64,000 bases of DNA from Paucibacter sp. Y2R2-4 (GTDB lineage: Bacteria > Pseudomonadota > Gammaproteobacteria > Burkholderiales > Burkholderiaceae_C): NCBI RefSeq assembly GCF_025717535.1, contig NZ_JAJIRO010000002.1, forward strand, positions 1 to 64,000, written 5' to 3'. Every line of letters begins with the position of its first letter. Positions within the stretch are counted from its first letter, which is position 1. The notes beneath the pieces are model-generated. The model worked only from the letters and a program-made list of their open reading frames with translations, searched no databases and had not been told where the DNA came from. This document shows positions 55,618 through 63,138 of the stretch, piece after piece. Position numbers and translations under genes: made by a program.

Positions 55618-57168
55618 ATGAATTTCCTCAGCAAGTTGCGTATCAGCCAGCGGCTCGCACTGAGTTACGGACTGTTGATCGTCCTGCTCATCATCATTGG
55701 CAGCTACGGTGCTTACAGCGCCAGCCGATTGGCCAATGACTTGGACCAGACGGCCAACCAAAGCCTGGTCAAAATTGCCGCCGCCAACTCACTCGAAGGC
55801 CAGGTCAATGTGGTCGCCCGAGCGTCGCGTGATTTGTTGCTGCTGGACACCGCCGGCTCCATCAAGAAGCAAAAAGCTGCGCTGGACGGTGCCTTGCAAG
55901 AGAGCGAGAAGCAGTTGTCCGCCCTGCTGGACAAAAAGCCCGCTGCGGGTCGCGAGGCAGAATTGCTGAGCCAGTTGAAGGACTCGCAAGCCAAATTCTT
56001 TGCTTCGGTGGCTAAGTTCCGCAAGATCCAAATTGACGGCAGCCCAGACGAGGCCCGCGAGAGCCTGATCACCGATGTGCGCCCGGCTCAGCAAGCCTAC
56101 CAAGATGGACTCAAGGGCCTGGTCGATTTGCAGTTTGAAAGCGCCCATGACTTGGCGGTCGCCGGTGGCGAGCTGGCCCGCAACTCGGTGCTGGTCACCG
56201 TCATTTTGGTCATCGCCGCAGTCCTGATTGGCAGCGTGGGTGGTTTGGCCATCGTGCGCTCCATCATCAACCCGGTCAAACAAGCGCAAACAGCCGCCGA
56301 AGCGATTCGCAATGGTGATCTGACGCACGACATCCCCCGCGCCGGCAGCGATGAGCTGGGCCAGATGCTGGAGACCATGCAGGCCATGCAAGAAGCCCTG
56401 TCCGGTGTGGTCAGCAGCGTGGGCGCGGCCGCAAACGATGTGGCGGAGAGCACCAATCAAATTGTCGGCGGCAATGTGGACTTGTCCGATCGCACCGCGC
56501 GTTCCGCCTCCAGCCTGCAAACCACGGCGGCCTCGGTGGAAGAGATTGCAGCCAATCTGAGCGGCGCCAGCGAGCTGACCCGCAAGGCCGCCGGTATCGC
56601 CAGCAAGGCCCGTAACTCGGCTTCTGCCGGCGGCAAGGTGGTCTCGCAGGTGGTGGCCACCATGCAAGAGATCAGCGCCAGCTCACGCAAGATTGGCGAC
56701 ATCATCGGCGTGATCGATGGCATCGCCTTCCAAACCAATATCCTGGCCTTGAATGCTGCCGTGGAAGCGGCCCGCGCCGGTGAACATGGCCGCGGCTTCG
56801 CGGTGGTGGCCTCCGAAGTCCGCGCCCTGGCCTCGCGAGCCGCCTCGGCTGCCAAGGAGATCAAGGTGCTGATTCAAGAGTCCACCGTCAAGGTGGAGAA
56901 CGGCACCGATCTGGTCAACAATGCTGGCGTCACCATCAGCAGCGTGGTCAATGAAGTCAACGATATGGGGCAGCTGATTGAGGAAATCTCCAACTCCGCG
57001 CAAGAGCAAGCCGCCGGCGTGGGCGTGGTGAATAACTCGATGAACGAGCTGGACCGCAGCACCCAACAAAACGCCAGTTTGGTCAGTGCCTTGACCAAAT
57101 CGACCGAAGCCTTGACCGGCAGTTCCTCTCGCTTGCTGGAGGCCGTTGGCTTCTTCCGCACACGCTGA
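55618..57168 (+). CDS. Methyl-accepting chemotaxis protein (4-helix-bundle sensor)
   Basis: Chemoreceptor of 516 residues: TM1 about 12-34, a four-helix-bundle periplasmic sensor about 35-190, TM2 about 191-213 and HAMP about 214-267. The signalling domain tip is [39 protein letters not shown]. Methylation-type Glu/Gln-Ala repeats flank it. No NWETF tail. GGAAG before the ATG at 55618 supports this start; the longer frame from 55573 is not needed. Its signalling core resembles that of the receptor at 51968-53872, but the sensors differ. Confidence 0.94.
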   Translation: MNFLSKLRISQRLALSYGLLIVLLIIIGSYGAYSASRLANDLDQTANQSLVKIAAANSLEGQVNVVARASRDLLLLDTAGSIKKQKAALDGALQESEKQLSALLDKKPAAGREAELLSQLKDSQAKFFASVAKFRKIQIDGSPDEARESLITDVRPAQQAYQDGLKGLVDLQFESAHDLAVAGGELARNSVLVTVILVIAAVLIGSVGGLAIVRSIINPVKQAQTAAEAIRNGDLTHDIPRAGSDELGQMLETMQAMQEALSGVVSSVGAAANDVAESTNQIVGGNVDLSDRTARSASSLQTTAASVEEIAANLSGASELTRKAAGIASKARNSASAGGKVVSQVVATMQEISASSRKIGDIIGVIDGIAFQTNILALNAAVEAARAGEHGRGFAVVASEVRALASRAASAAKEIKVLIQESTVKVENGTDLVNNAGVTISSVVNEVNDMGQLIEEISNSAQEQAAGVGVVNNSMNELDRSTQQNASLVSALTKSTEALTGSSSRLLEAVGFFRTR

Positions 57169-57220
57169 GCGCCTGCCTCAACCCCTACAACATCACACTC
57201 ACCTTAGAGCAAGGAAGACA

Positions 57221-57565
57221 ATGAGTAAGACGAACGCCACCCTGTCCCGCTGGTCTCGCATGGGCCTCGGCCTGCTGGGCGCATTGCTGATTGCAACAAG
57301 CGCCATCGCCGCCCCCAAGGTCTTGAAAAAGGTGCCGCCCGAGTTCCCCGCCACTGCGGTGAAGAAGGGCATCAAGACCGGCTCGGTCAAGGCGCAAATC
57401 AGCATTGCAGCCGATGGCAAAGTGACCGAAGTCAATATCGTGGAGTCCACACCGCCCAAGGTGTTTGACAAGGCGGTGATCGAAGCCCTGATGGAATGGC
57501 GCTTCGAAGGCAGCGGCGAAAAGCAAACGCACGAGTTGAAGCTGGTCTTCAACAGCGAAGACTAA
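57221..57565 (+). CDS. Secreted TonB C-terminal-domain protein without anchor
   Basis: A 114-residue protein with a signal peptide (about 1-30, ending AIAAPK), then directly a TonB C-terminal domain: VPPEFPATAVKKGIKTGSVKAQISIAADGKVTEVNIVESTPPKVFDKAVIEALMEWRF over about 38-95. The conserved YP (here FP) and WRF motifs are seen. It lacks the N-terminal membrane anchor and proline-rich spacer of a working TonB, so it should not transduce energy by itself. AAGGAAG precedes the ATG. It lies 52 bases after a chemoreceptor gene. Confidence 0.85.
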   Translation: MSKTNATLSRWSRMGLGLLGALLIATSAIAAPKVLKKVPPEFPATAVKKGIKTGSVKAQISIAADGKVTEVNIVESTPPKVFDKAVIEALMEWRFEGSGEKQTHELKLVFNSED

Positions 57566-57587
57566 AACAGTCATCGCTTTTGCATCC

Positions 57588-57618
57588 AAGCCCAGGTCCG
57601 AACTTTGGACCTGCGGCT
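57588..57618. terminator. Hairpin between the TonB-domain gene and the glutaredoxin-like gene
   Basis: CAGGTCC-GAACTTT-GGACCTG (57593-57613) is a perfect seven-base-pair stem, with partial extension by AAGCC and GGCTT on the outside. It lies between two convergent genes. No strong T-tract follows on either strand, so it may mark transcript ends only weakly. Confidence 0.45.
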
Positions 57619-58026
57619 TCAGGACCTGGCCAGCAACTGGCGGATCCTCTCCTTGTCAAACCCGACCACGCGCTGCTGCCCGCGCAGCACAAAGGTCGGT
57701 GTACCGGGCGCCATCTGGGCTCGGTATTGGGCCGCGCATTCGGCGTCGCTCTCAATAAAGCACTCGCGATAGGGAATGCGCTGCGCATCGAGCCAGCCCC
57801 TCGCCTGCGTGCAAAAAACACAACTGCTGCTGGACAGCATCAGCAAATCACCCGGCTGCACCAAAGCACGCAAGGCCTGGCCCTGCTGCTCGCTTTGCCA
57901 ATACCTGGCTGCTTGCATCAACCCTCCCACTGCCAAAGCAATCAGCAGCAAGGGCCACAGGGCCGACGAAGTCAATGCACTCGCCCGTGCCGGCTTGATG
58001 TCGGCGTCGGGCTGATCTGTGTTCAT
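57619..58026 (-). CDS. Membrane-anchored glutaredoxin-like protein
   Basis: A 135-residue protein: a short N-terminal tail, one transmembrane helix (about 21-39), then a thioredoxin-fold domain with the redox motif SSCVFCTQ (Cys69, Cys72) and the cis-proline segment GTPTFVLRG (108-116). The helix orientation suggests a periplasmic glutaredoxin domain, possibly in thiol-disulfide exchange, but the topology is not certain. The start at 58026 was chosen for the compact N-terminus; the longer frame upstream lacks features. No Dsb partner is adjacent. Confidence 0.8.
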   Translation of the reverse strand: MNTDQPDADIKPARASALTSSALWPLLLIALAVGGLMQAARYWQSEQQGQALRALVQPGDLLMLSSSSCVFCTQARGWLDAQRIPYRECFIESDAECAAQYRAQMAPGTPTFVLRGQQRVVGFDKERIRQLLARS

Positions 58027-58082
58027 GGCTCGGGCCGCTGAAGCTGGGCTTAAGGAGGCAGCGAAACTCGCTAACGCTGAGC

Positions 58083-58430
58083 TCAGATCGCCGCGGTGAC
58101 GACGATCTCGACCTTCCACTCAGGACGCGCCAGCTTGGCTTCCACCGTTGCGCGTGGCGGCGTGTGGCCGGGCACGACCCAAGCATCCCAGGCCGCATTC
58201 ATGCCCGGGAAGTCCGCCAGGTCTGCAATGAAGATCTGCGCACGCAAGATCTTGGTTTTGTCGCTGCCAGCGCGAGCCAGCAAGGCGTCGATCGCGCCTA
58301 AGACTTGAGCCGTCTGACCCGTGATGTCTTGGCTGGCGTCCTCGGGCACTTGGCCGGCCAGATAGACCACGCCGTTGTAAACCGCCATCTCGGACATGCG
58401 GGCGCCCACATCAAAACGTTCGATATTCAT
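58083..58430 (-). CDS. ridA: RidA-family protein
   Basis: Member of the RidA/YjgF/UK114 family (115 residues), trimeric enzymes that hydrolyse reactive enamine/imine intermediates. Recognisable segments are VYNGVVYLAGQVPED, the middle ITGQTAQVLGAIDALLARAGSDK and the C-terminal RATVEAKLARPEWKVEIVVTAAI, with the substrate-binding Arg in the RATVEA element. The start at 58430 lies four bases after plsY ends. Several RidA subgroups exist, so exact activity is open. Confidence 0.9.
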   Translation of the reverse strand: MNIERFDVGARMSEMAVYNGVVYLAGQVPEDASQDITGQTAQVLGAIDALLARAGSDKTKILRAQIFIADLADFPGMNAAWDAWVVPGHTPPRATVEAKLARPEWKVEIVVTAAI

Positions 58431-58434
58431 GGAA

Positions 58435-59175
58435 TCACTTGCCTTTTTGTTTGGAATCGGACTTGGGGTGCTTGTGTGAATGCCCATGCGGATGGGGGCC
58501 GACACCATGCGGATGCTTTTTGCTGCTCTCCGCTGGAGGCACCGCGCCGGCGGCTTTTTGACCCAGCCGGCTCTCGGTGCCATTGAGTAATTTCTTGATA
58601 TTTGCGCTGTGGCGCCAAACCAGCAGCAAGCCCATCAGCACCAAGACCCCGGCCACTGGGCCCGCGCCCCAACCCATCATCTGATAAATCGGTGCCAAGC
58701 CGGCCGCCACAAGCGCCGCCAAAGAAGAGTAGCGCGTGGTGTAGGCAATCAAAACCCAGGTGGCGAGCACTGCGGCCCCGAGCCATGGGTTGAGCGCCAG
58801 GATGACGCCGGCCGCAGTGGCCACACCTTTGCCGCCTTCAAAGCGGAAGAACACCGGCCACAGATGGCCAAGAAAGGCCCCCAGGCCGACCAAGGCCGCG
58901 CTGCCTTCACCCAGGCCAAAGCGTTCGCCCCACTGCATGACCATCAAGACGGGCACATATGCTTTGAGCGCATCGAACAGCAGGGTCAGAATGGCCGCGA
59001 CCTTATTGCCCGAGCGCAACACATTGGTCGCCCCCGGATTGCCCGAGCCGTAGCTGCGGGGGTCAGACAGGCCCATCAGACGGCTGATGATGACGGCGAA
59101 AGACAGCGAACCGATCAGATAGCCGATCAAACCCGCCACCAAAGGGTAGATATTGTTTTGGAGAATTGCTTGCAT
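58435..59175 (-). CDS. plsY: Glycerol-3-phosphate acyltransferase PlsY with His-rich tail
   Basis: Integral-membrane acyltransferase using acyl-phosphate to acylate glycerol 3-phosphate, the first phospholipid step. The 246-residue protein has the PlsY signatures GSGNPGATNVLR (about 43-54), GHLWPVFFRFEGGKGVAT (about 103-120) and about five to seven helices. Family members end near residue 200. Here a 40-residue tail (207-246) adds Lys/Ser/Pro-rich sequence with seven His between 221 and 236. It precedes ridA and follows ybaK on the same strand. Confidence 0.94.
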   Translation of the reverse strand: MQAILQNNIYPLVAGLIGYLIGSLSFAVIISRLMGLSDPRSYGSGNPGATNVLRSGNKVAAILTLLFDALKAYVPVLMVMQWGERFGLGEGSAALVGLGAFLGHLWPVFFRFEGGKGVATAAGVILALNPWLGAAVLATWVLIAYTTRYSSLAALVAAGLAPIYQMMGWGAGPVAGVLVLMGLLLVWRHSANIKKLLNGTESRLGQKAAGAVPPAESSKKHPHGVGPHPHGHSHKHPKSDSKQKGK

Positions 59176-59181
59176 AGGGCG

Positions 59182-59676
59182 CTATTCTGCACTGGCACAG
59201 TGCACTGCCCGAGCCTTGAGCAGCTCAGGCAGAACCCGCGGATCAATGCCGACCAAGTAGCCGCGCCGGCCGCCATTAATGCAAATGCGCGGCAATTCCA
59301 GAATGCTGGCCTCCACAAACACCGGCATGGTCTTGCGGGACCCAAAGGGCGAGGTACCGCCGACCAGATAGCCGCTGTGTCGCTGCGCCACCTCGGGTTT
59401 GCAGGGCTCGACCTTTTTGCAAGGAATCTGCCGCGCCAGCTCCTTCAAGCTGACCTGCCGGTCCCCATGCATCAAGACGATCAAGGGCTGCGCCTTCTCG
59501 TCTTGCATCACCAAGGTCTTGACCACCTCATGCTCGGGCATGCCGAGTTGCCGTGAGGACTCCGCCGTGCCGCCATGTTCCACATAATCGTAAACATGCT
59601 CGGTGAAGCTGATGCCCTGCTTGCGCAAGAACTGGGTCGCCAAGGTTTCGCTGACATGGGCAGGTTTTTTTGACAT
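59182..59676 (-). CDS. ybaK: Cys-tRNA(Pro) deacylase YbaK
   Basis: Trans-editing enzyme that hydrolyses mischarged Cys-tRNA(Pro), 164 residues. It has the YbaK/ProX fold with VVKTLVMQDEKAQPLIVLMHG, the catalytic Lys region, KKVEPCKPEVAQRHSGYLVGGTSPFG and CINGGRRGYLVGIDP. The start at 59676 (MSKKPAHVSETLATQF) fits homologues. An in-frame GTG at 59700 is better placed relative to a GGAAGG element in the tandem repeat upstream, so an eight-residue-longer form is possible. Divergent from ydiK. Confidence 0.92.
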   Translation of the reverse strand: MSKKPAHVSETLATQFLRKQGISFTEHVYDYVEHGGTAESSRQLGMPEHEVVKTLVMQDEKAQPLIVLMHGDRQVSLKELARQIPCKKVEPCKPEVAQRHSGYLVGGTSPFGSRKTMPVFVEASILELPRICINGGRRGYLVGIDPRVLPELLKARAVHCASAE

Positions 59677-59702
59677 CTCCAGATTTTCGCTCAGCCGCAC
59701 GG

Positions 59703-59742
59703 CCCTTCCGCCCTTCCGCCCTTCAGTCCTTCAGTCCTTCAG
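59703..59742. repeat. Octamer tandem repeat between ybaK and ydiK
   Basis: Five contiguous eight-base units: CCCTTCCG twice, then CCCTTCAG, then TCCTTCAG twice, followed by TCCTTTTT. Read on the minus strand, each unit carries GAAGG-type Shine-Dalgarno-like sequence, and the array ends two bases before the in-frame GTG of ybaK at 59700. The repeats sit in the short divergent gap. The eight-base period could allow slippage. Confidence 0.8.
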
Positions 59743-59841
59743 TCCTTTTTGAAGCTCCGTCCCAAGCACAGCATCGCGCTCGCACTTTGCCCCTACAGTC
59801 TGACCCTGCAGACAGCAGTTCATGTCTCAGTGCTATTTGAG

Positions 59842-60972
59842 ATGAAAAGCCCCATGACGACCCCACCTACCGCCAAGACTGAATTGACTCGCACTCTGCT
59901 CGCGGTGCTGAGCATCGCCCTGCTGCTCTTCACGTCGCTCTGGGTCTTGCGCCCCTTCATCGGCGCTTTGATCTGGGCCACCATGGTGGTGGTCGCCACC
60001 TGGCCGCTGATGACGCATTTGCAGCAGCGACTGTGGGGCCGGCGCACGCTGGCGGTGGCGGTGATGGTGACGGCCCTGCTGCTGGTCTTGTTTGTACCCC
60101 TGTCCATTGCCCTGGCCACGGTGGTGGCCAATGCGGACCGGGTGATTGACTTGGCGTCCAGCCTGCCCGATACCCATTTGCCCGAACCGCCGACCTGGCT
60201 GGCGAGCATCCCTTTGATCGGCGAGACCTTGTCCAACAACTGGCATCACATCGCCACCCAAGGCCTGACCCCTCTACTGGCCATGGTCAAACCCTATCTG
60301 GGCGAGGCACTGAAATGGACCGCCGCGCAAGCCGGCAGTTTGGGCCTGGTGGGCCTGCAGTTTTTGCTTACCGTGGCGCTGGCCGCAATTCTCTACAGTA
60401 GCGGTGAAGGCGCGGCGCGCATGGTGCGCGGTTTCAGCCGCCGCCTGGCTGGCGAGCAAGGCGATCAGGTCATCACCCTGGCCGGCCAAGCCATTCGCGG
60501 CGTGGCGCTGGGCATTGTGGTGACGGCGCTCGTGCAATCGGTACTCGGAGGCCTGGGACTTTGGGTCAGCGGTGTGCCCTTTGCTGGCTTGCTGACGGCC
60601 GTGATGTTGATGCTGTGCCTGGCCCAAATCGGCGCCTTGCCTGTCCTGCTGCCGGCCGTCGTTTGGCTTTACTGGAATGGCGACAACACCTGGGGCACGG
60701 TCTTGCTGCTGTGGACCTTGGTGGTCGGCACCATGGATAACTTCTTGCGCCCTTGGCTGATCAAGAAAGGCGCCGACCTGCCGCTGCTGCTGATTTTTGC
60801 CGGCGTGATCGGAGGCTTGCTGGCCTTCGGCCTGGTCGGGCTCTTCATTGGGCCGGTGATTCTGGCCGTGACCTACACCTTGTTGCTGGCCTGGATTGGC
60901 GACTCACTACCGCCCCTGCCTGAAGAACTCAATGCACCTTTGGCCAAATCAAGGCGCAGCCGCTCGCGCTGA
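59842..60972 (+). CDS. ydiK: YdiK-type AI-2E family transporter
   Basis: Eight-helix membrane protein of 376 residues in the AI-2E/PerM family, YdiK branch. It matches YdiK in segments such as FIGALIWATMVVVATWPLM, AQAIRGVALGIVVTALVQ, GADLPLLLIFAGVIGGL and FGLVGLFIGPVILAV. The physiological substrate is unsettled; AI-2 export is one proposal for the family. ATGs at 59842 and 59854 are both possible. The 3' end overlaps the pbpC 3' end by 24 bases on the opposite strand. Confidence 0.87.
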   Translation: MKSPMTTPPTAKTELTRTLLAVLSIALLLFTSLWVLRPFIGALIWATMVVVATWPLMTHLQQRLWGRRTLAVAVMVTALLLVLFVPLSIALATVVANADRVIDLASSLPDTHLPEPPTWLASIPLIGETLSNNWHHIATQGLTPLLAMVKPYLGEALKWTAAQAGSLGLVGLQFLLTVALAAILYSSGEGAARMVRGFSRRLAGEQGDQVITLAGQAIRGVALGIVVTALVQSVLGGLGLWVSGVPFAGLLTAVMLMLCLAQIGALPVLLPAVVWLYWNGDNTWGTVLLLWTLVVGTMDNFLRPWLIKKGADLPLLLIFAGVIGGLLAFGLVGLFIGPVILAVTYTLLLAWIGDSLPPLPEELNAPLAKSRRSRSR

Positions 60973-63138
60973 AGCCGGCTTGGCGGCTGACTTCAAGCTA
61001 GCGCCCCTCACCTCAAAGCTGACGGCCTGCTTCAGCTGACCCCGCTCATCCATCAACTGCAGCTGATGCCGCCCCGGCCAGGGCGCCCAGCTGTAGCGCT
61101 TGCCGCGCCCCAGGGGCTTGTCGTCCAAGACCCAGAGGCCGGACTCGCCTTCAAAGCGAATCCGCTGGGCCTGCGGCGGCATGTCCGGGTCCAGCGCAAA
61201 AATGCTGCCATCGCGCGGGCTGCTGATGCCCTGCAAAACCGTCTTGTCCTGCATCTGCGCGGAAGCCAATAAGCGCGTTTGCTCGGTGCCCTTGATGAAC
61301 CACTCTTGGCGAGCCGGCTCCCTTTGGTCTGGATACTCCACCCGCTGCGCCAGCAGCCCTGGCGGCGCTACAGGTGGCGTCGAAACAAGGTCTTGGTGCA
61401 GATAGCGCATCAGCCCGGCCCAAATCGGCGCCGCCCCACTGATGCCGCTGACCCCGTGCATGGCCTCGCCGCTGGCATTGCCCACCCACACGCCCACGGT
61501 GTAGCGGCTGCTATAGCCCATGCACCAGTTGTCGCGCATGTCTTTGCTGGTGCCGGTTTTGACGGCCGCGAAACCGCGCGTGGCCAAGACACTGTCCAGG
61601 CCAAAACTGCGCGCACGCGCATTGTTGTCCGCCAAGATGTCGCTGACGATGAAGGCGGCGCGTGCGTCGATCACGCGCCGACTGTCTTGCTTGCCCCTGT
61701 CCTTCAGATCCAGGGCCTGATAGACCCCGCCATTCGCCAGCGTGCGATAGGCATTGCTCAAGGCCAAAAGACTGAGGTCCGAACTGCCCAGCGCCAAAGA
61801 CAGGCCGTAAAAGCCGCTGGTGTGCGGCAGGGCCAAGCCAAGGGCATTGAAACGCTCAAACACAGGGTCCGCTCCCAGCATTGCCGTCAAGCGCACCGCT
61901 GGCACATTCAGGCTATTGCCCAGAGCGCTACGGGCCGAGACATAACCCTTGAATTCCTTGTCGTAGTTCTGCGGCAGATACAGGCCGGCGGGCGTGCTGA
62001 TCTGAGCCGGTGAATCATCCAACAGGCTGGCTGCGGTGATCAAGCGCTTCTCGATCGCCTGCGCATAAACAAAGGGTTTGAGGGTGGAGCCCGGCTGACG
62101 ACGGGCCAACACCCCGTCCACCTCGGCCGCTGCCGACAGGCTGCCGCTGGAGCCCACCCAAGCCAAGACAGCGCCTGTGGCGTTGTCCAAGACCAGCACC
62201 GCGCCATCCTCGACATTGCGGCCCGACAGCTCGGCCAGTTGCGTTTTGAGCAGGCTCACCGCCAGGCGCTGCAAGCCGGCATCCAGACTGCTGCGCTGCC
62301 GCGCTGGGCCGTCCGAGCGCAAGACCTGGCGGGCGAAATGCGGCGCCCAGCTCTCGCCCAAGGCACGCCCGGGCCGCTGCGCCAGCAGAGCTTGTGCTTG
62401 GCCGATCAGCGGCTCGCAGCTACTCGATTTGAGCGGAGCTTTCATTTGCTGCAGCAAGCCGCAGGCGCGTTGGCCCAATTGCACGGCAGAGGCATTGGGC
62501 GAGCGCACCATGGCGGCCACCAAGACGGATTCCTCAGCGCTCAAGCCGTCTGGATGCTTGCCAAGCAAGGTTTGCGACAGCGCATTGAGACCCAGCAACT
62601 CACCGCGCAGCGGCACAAGGTTCAGGTAGGCCTCCAAAATCTGTGCCTTGCTCCAAGTGCGTTCCAGGCGCAAAGCCAGGGCGGCTTGGCCGAGCTTTTG
62701 GCCGACCGAACGGCCACCCGATGGCCGCGACAAATCGGCGTCGATGAGCCCGGCCAACTGCATGGTGATGGTGGAGGCGCCGCGGGTGCGCCGGTTCCAC
62801 AAATTGGCCCAGGCACTGCTGGCCGCAGCGCTCCAGTCCACGCCGCTGTGCTCATAAAAGCGCCGGTCCTCGCCGAGCAGCAAGGCATGCAAGAGCTGAA
62901 GGGAAACTTGCTCCAGCCCCACCCATTCGAGCGCACGGCGGCTGTGGTCGAGCCGCAAAGTCTGCAAGGGTTCGCCGCGACGATCCAGCAAGATGAAGTC
63001 CGAGACCCGGTGCGCCGCGCGCAACTCGCTATAGCTGGGCAACTGCGCTTGGGCGGGCGCGGCCCAGGCCAGCGTCAAGCTCAAAGCCAAAGCCAGCGCC
63101 GAGGAAACAAAGCCGCCCCGGCGTCGCTTGCTTCTCAA
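60949..63138 (-). CDS. pbpC: Penicillin-binding protein 1C
   Basis: Bifunctional class A penicillin-binding protein of 729 residues. A signal anchor (about 12-30) leads to a GT51 transglycosylase with EDRRFYEHSGVDW and RGASTITMQLAG. The transpeptidase has the SxxK nucleophile in PGSTLKPFVYA and the KTGTSKDMRDNWCMGYS motif. A BiPBP_C-type domain ends the protein. The start is TTG at 63138, in a TTGA overlap with the macroglobulin stop. PbpC and the YfhM-type alpha-2-macroglobulin are a known partner pair. Confidence 0.95.
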   Translation of the reverse strand: MRSKRRRGGFVSSALALALSLTLAWAAPAQAQLPSYSELRAAHRVSDFILLDRRGEPLQTLRLDHSRRALEWVGLEQVSLQLLHALLLGEDRRFYEHSGVDWSAAASSAWANLWNRRTRGASTITMQLAGLIDADLSRPSGGRSVGQKLGQAALALRLERTWSKAQILEAYLNLVPLRGELLGLNALSQTLLGKHPDGLSAEESVLVAAMVRSPNASAVQLGQRACGLLQQMKAPLKSSSCEPLIGQAQALLAQRPGRALGESWAPHFARQVLRSDGPARQRSSLDAGLQRLAVSLLKTQLAELSGRNVEDGAVLVLDNATGAVLAWVGSSGSLSAAAEVDGVLARRQPGSTLKPFVYAQAIEKRLITAASLLDDSPAQISTPAGLYLPQNYDKEFKGYVSARSALGNSLNVPAVRLTAMLGADPVFERFNALGLALPHTSGFYGLSLALGSSDLSLLALSNAYRTLANGGVYQALDLKDRGKQDSRRVIDARAAFIVSDILADNNARARSFGLDSVLATRGFAAVKTGTSKDMRDNWCMGYSSRYTVGVWVGNASGEAMHGVSGISGAAPIWAGLMRYLHQDLVSTPPVAPPGLLAQRVEYPDQREPARQEWFIKGTEQTRLLASAQMQDKTVLQGISSPRDGSIFALDPDMPPQAQRIRFEGESGLWVLDDKPLGRGKRYSWAPWPGRHQLQLMDERGQLKQAVSFEVRGASLKSAAKPASARAAAP

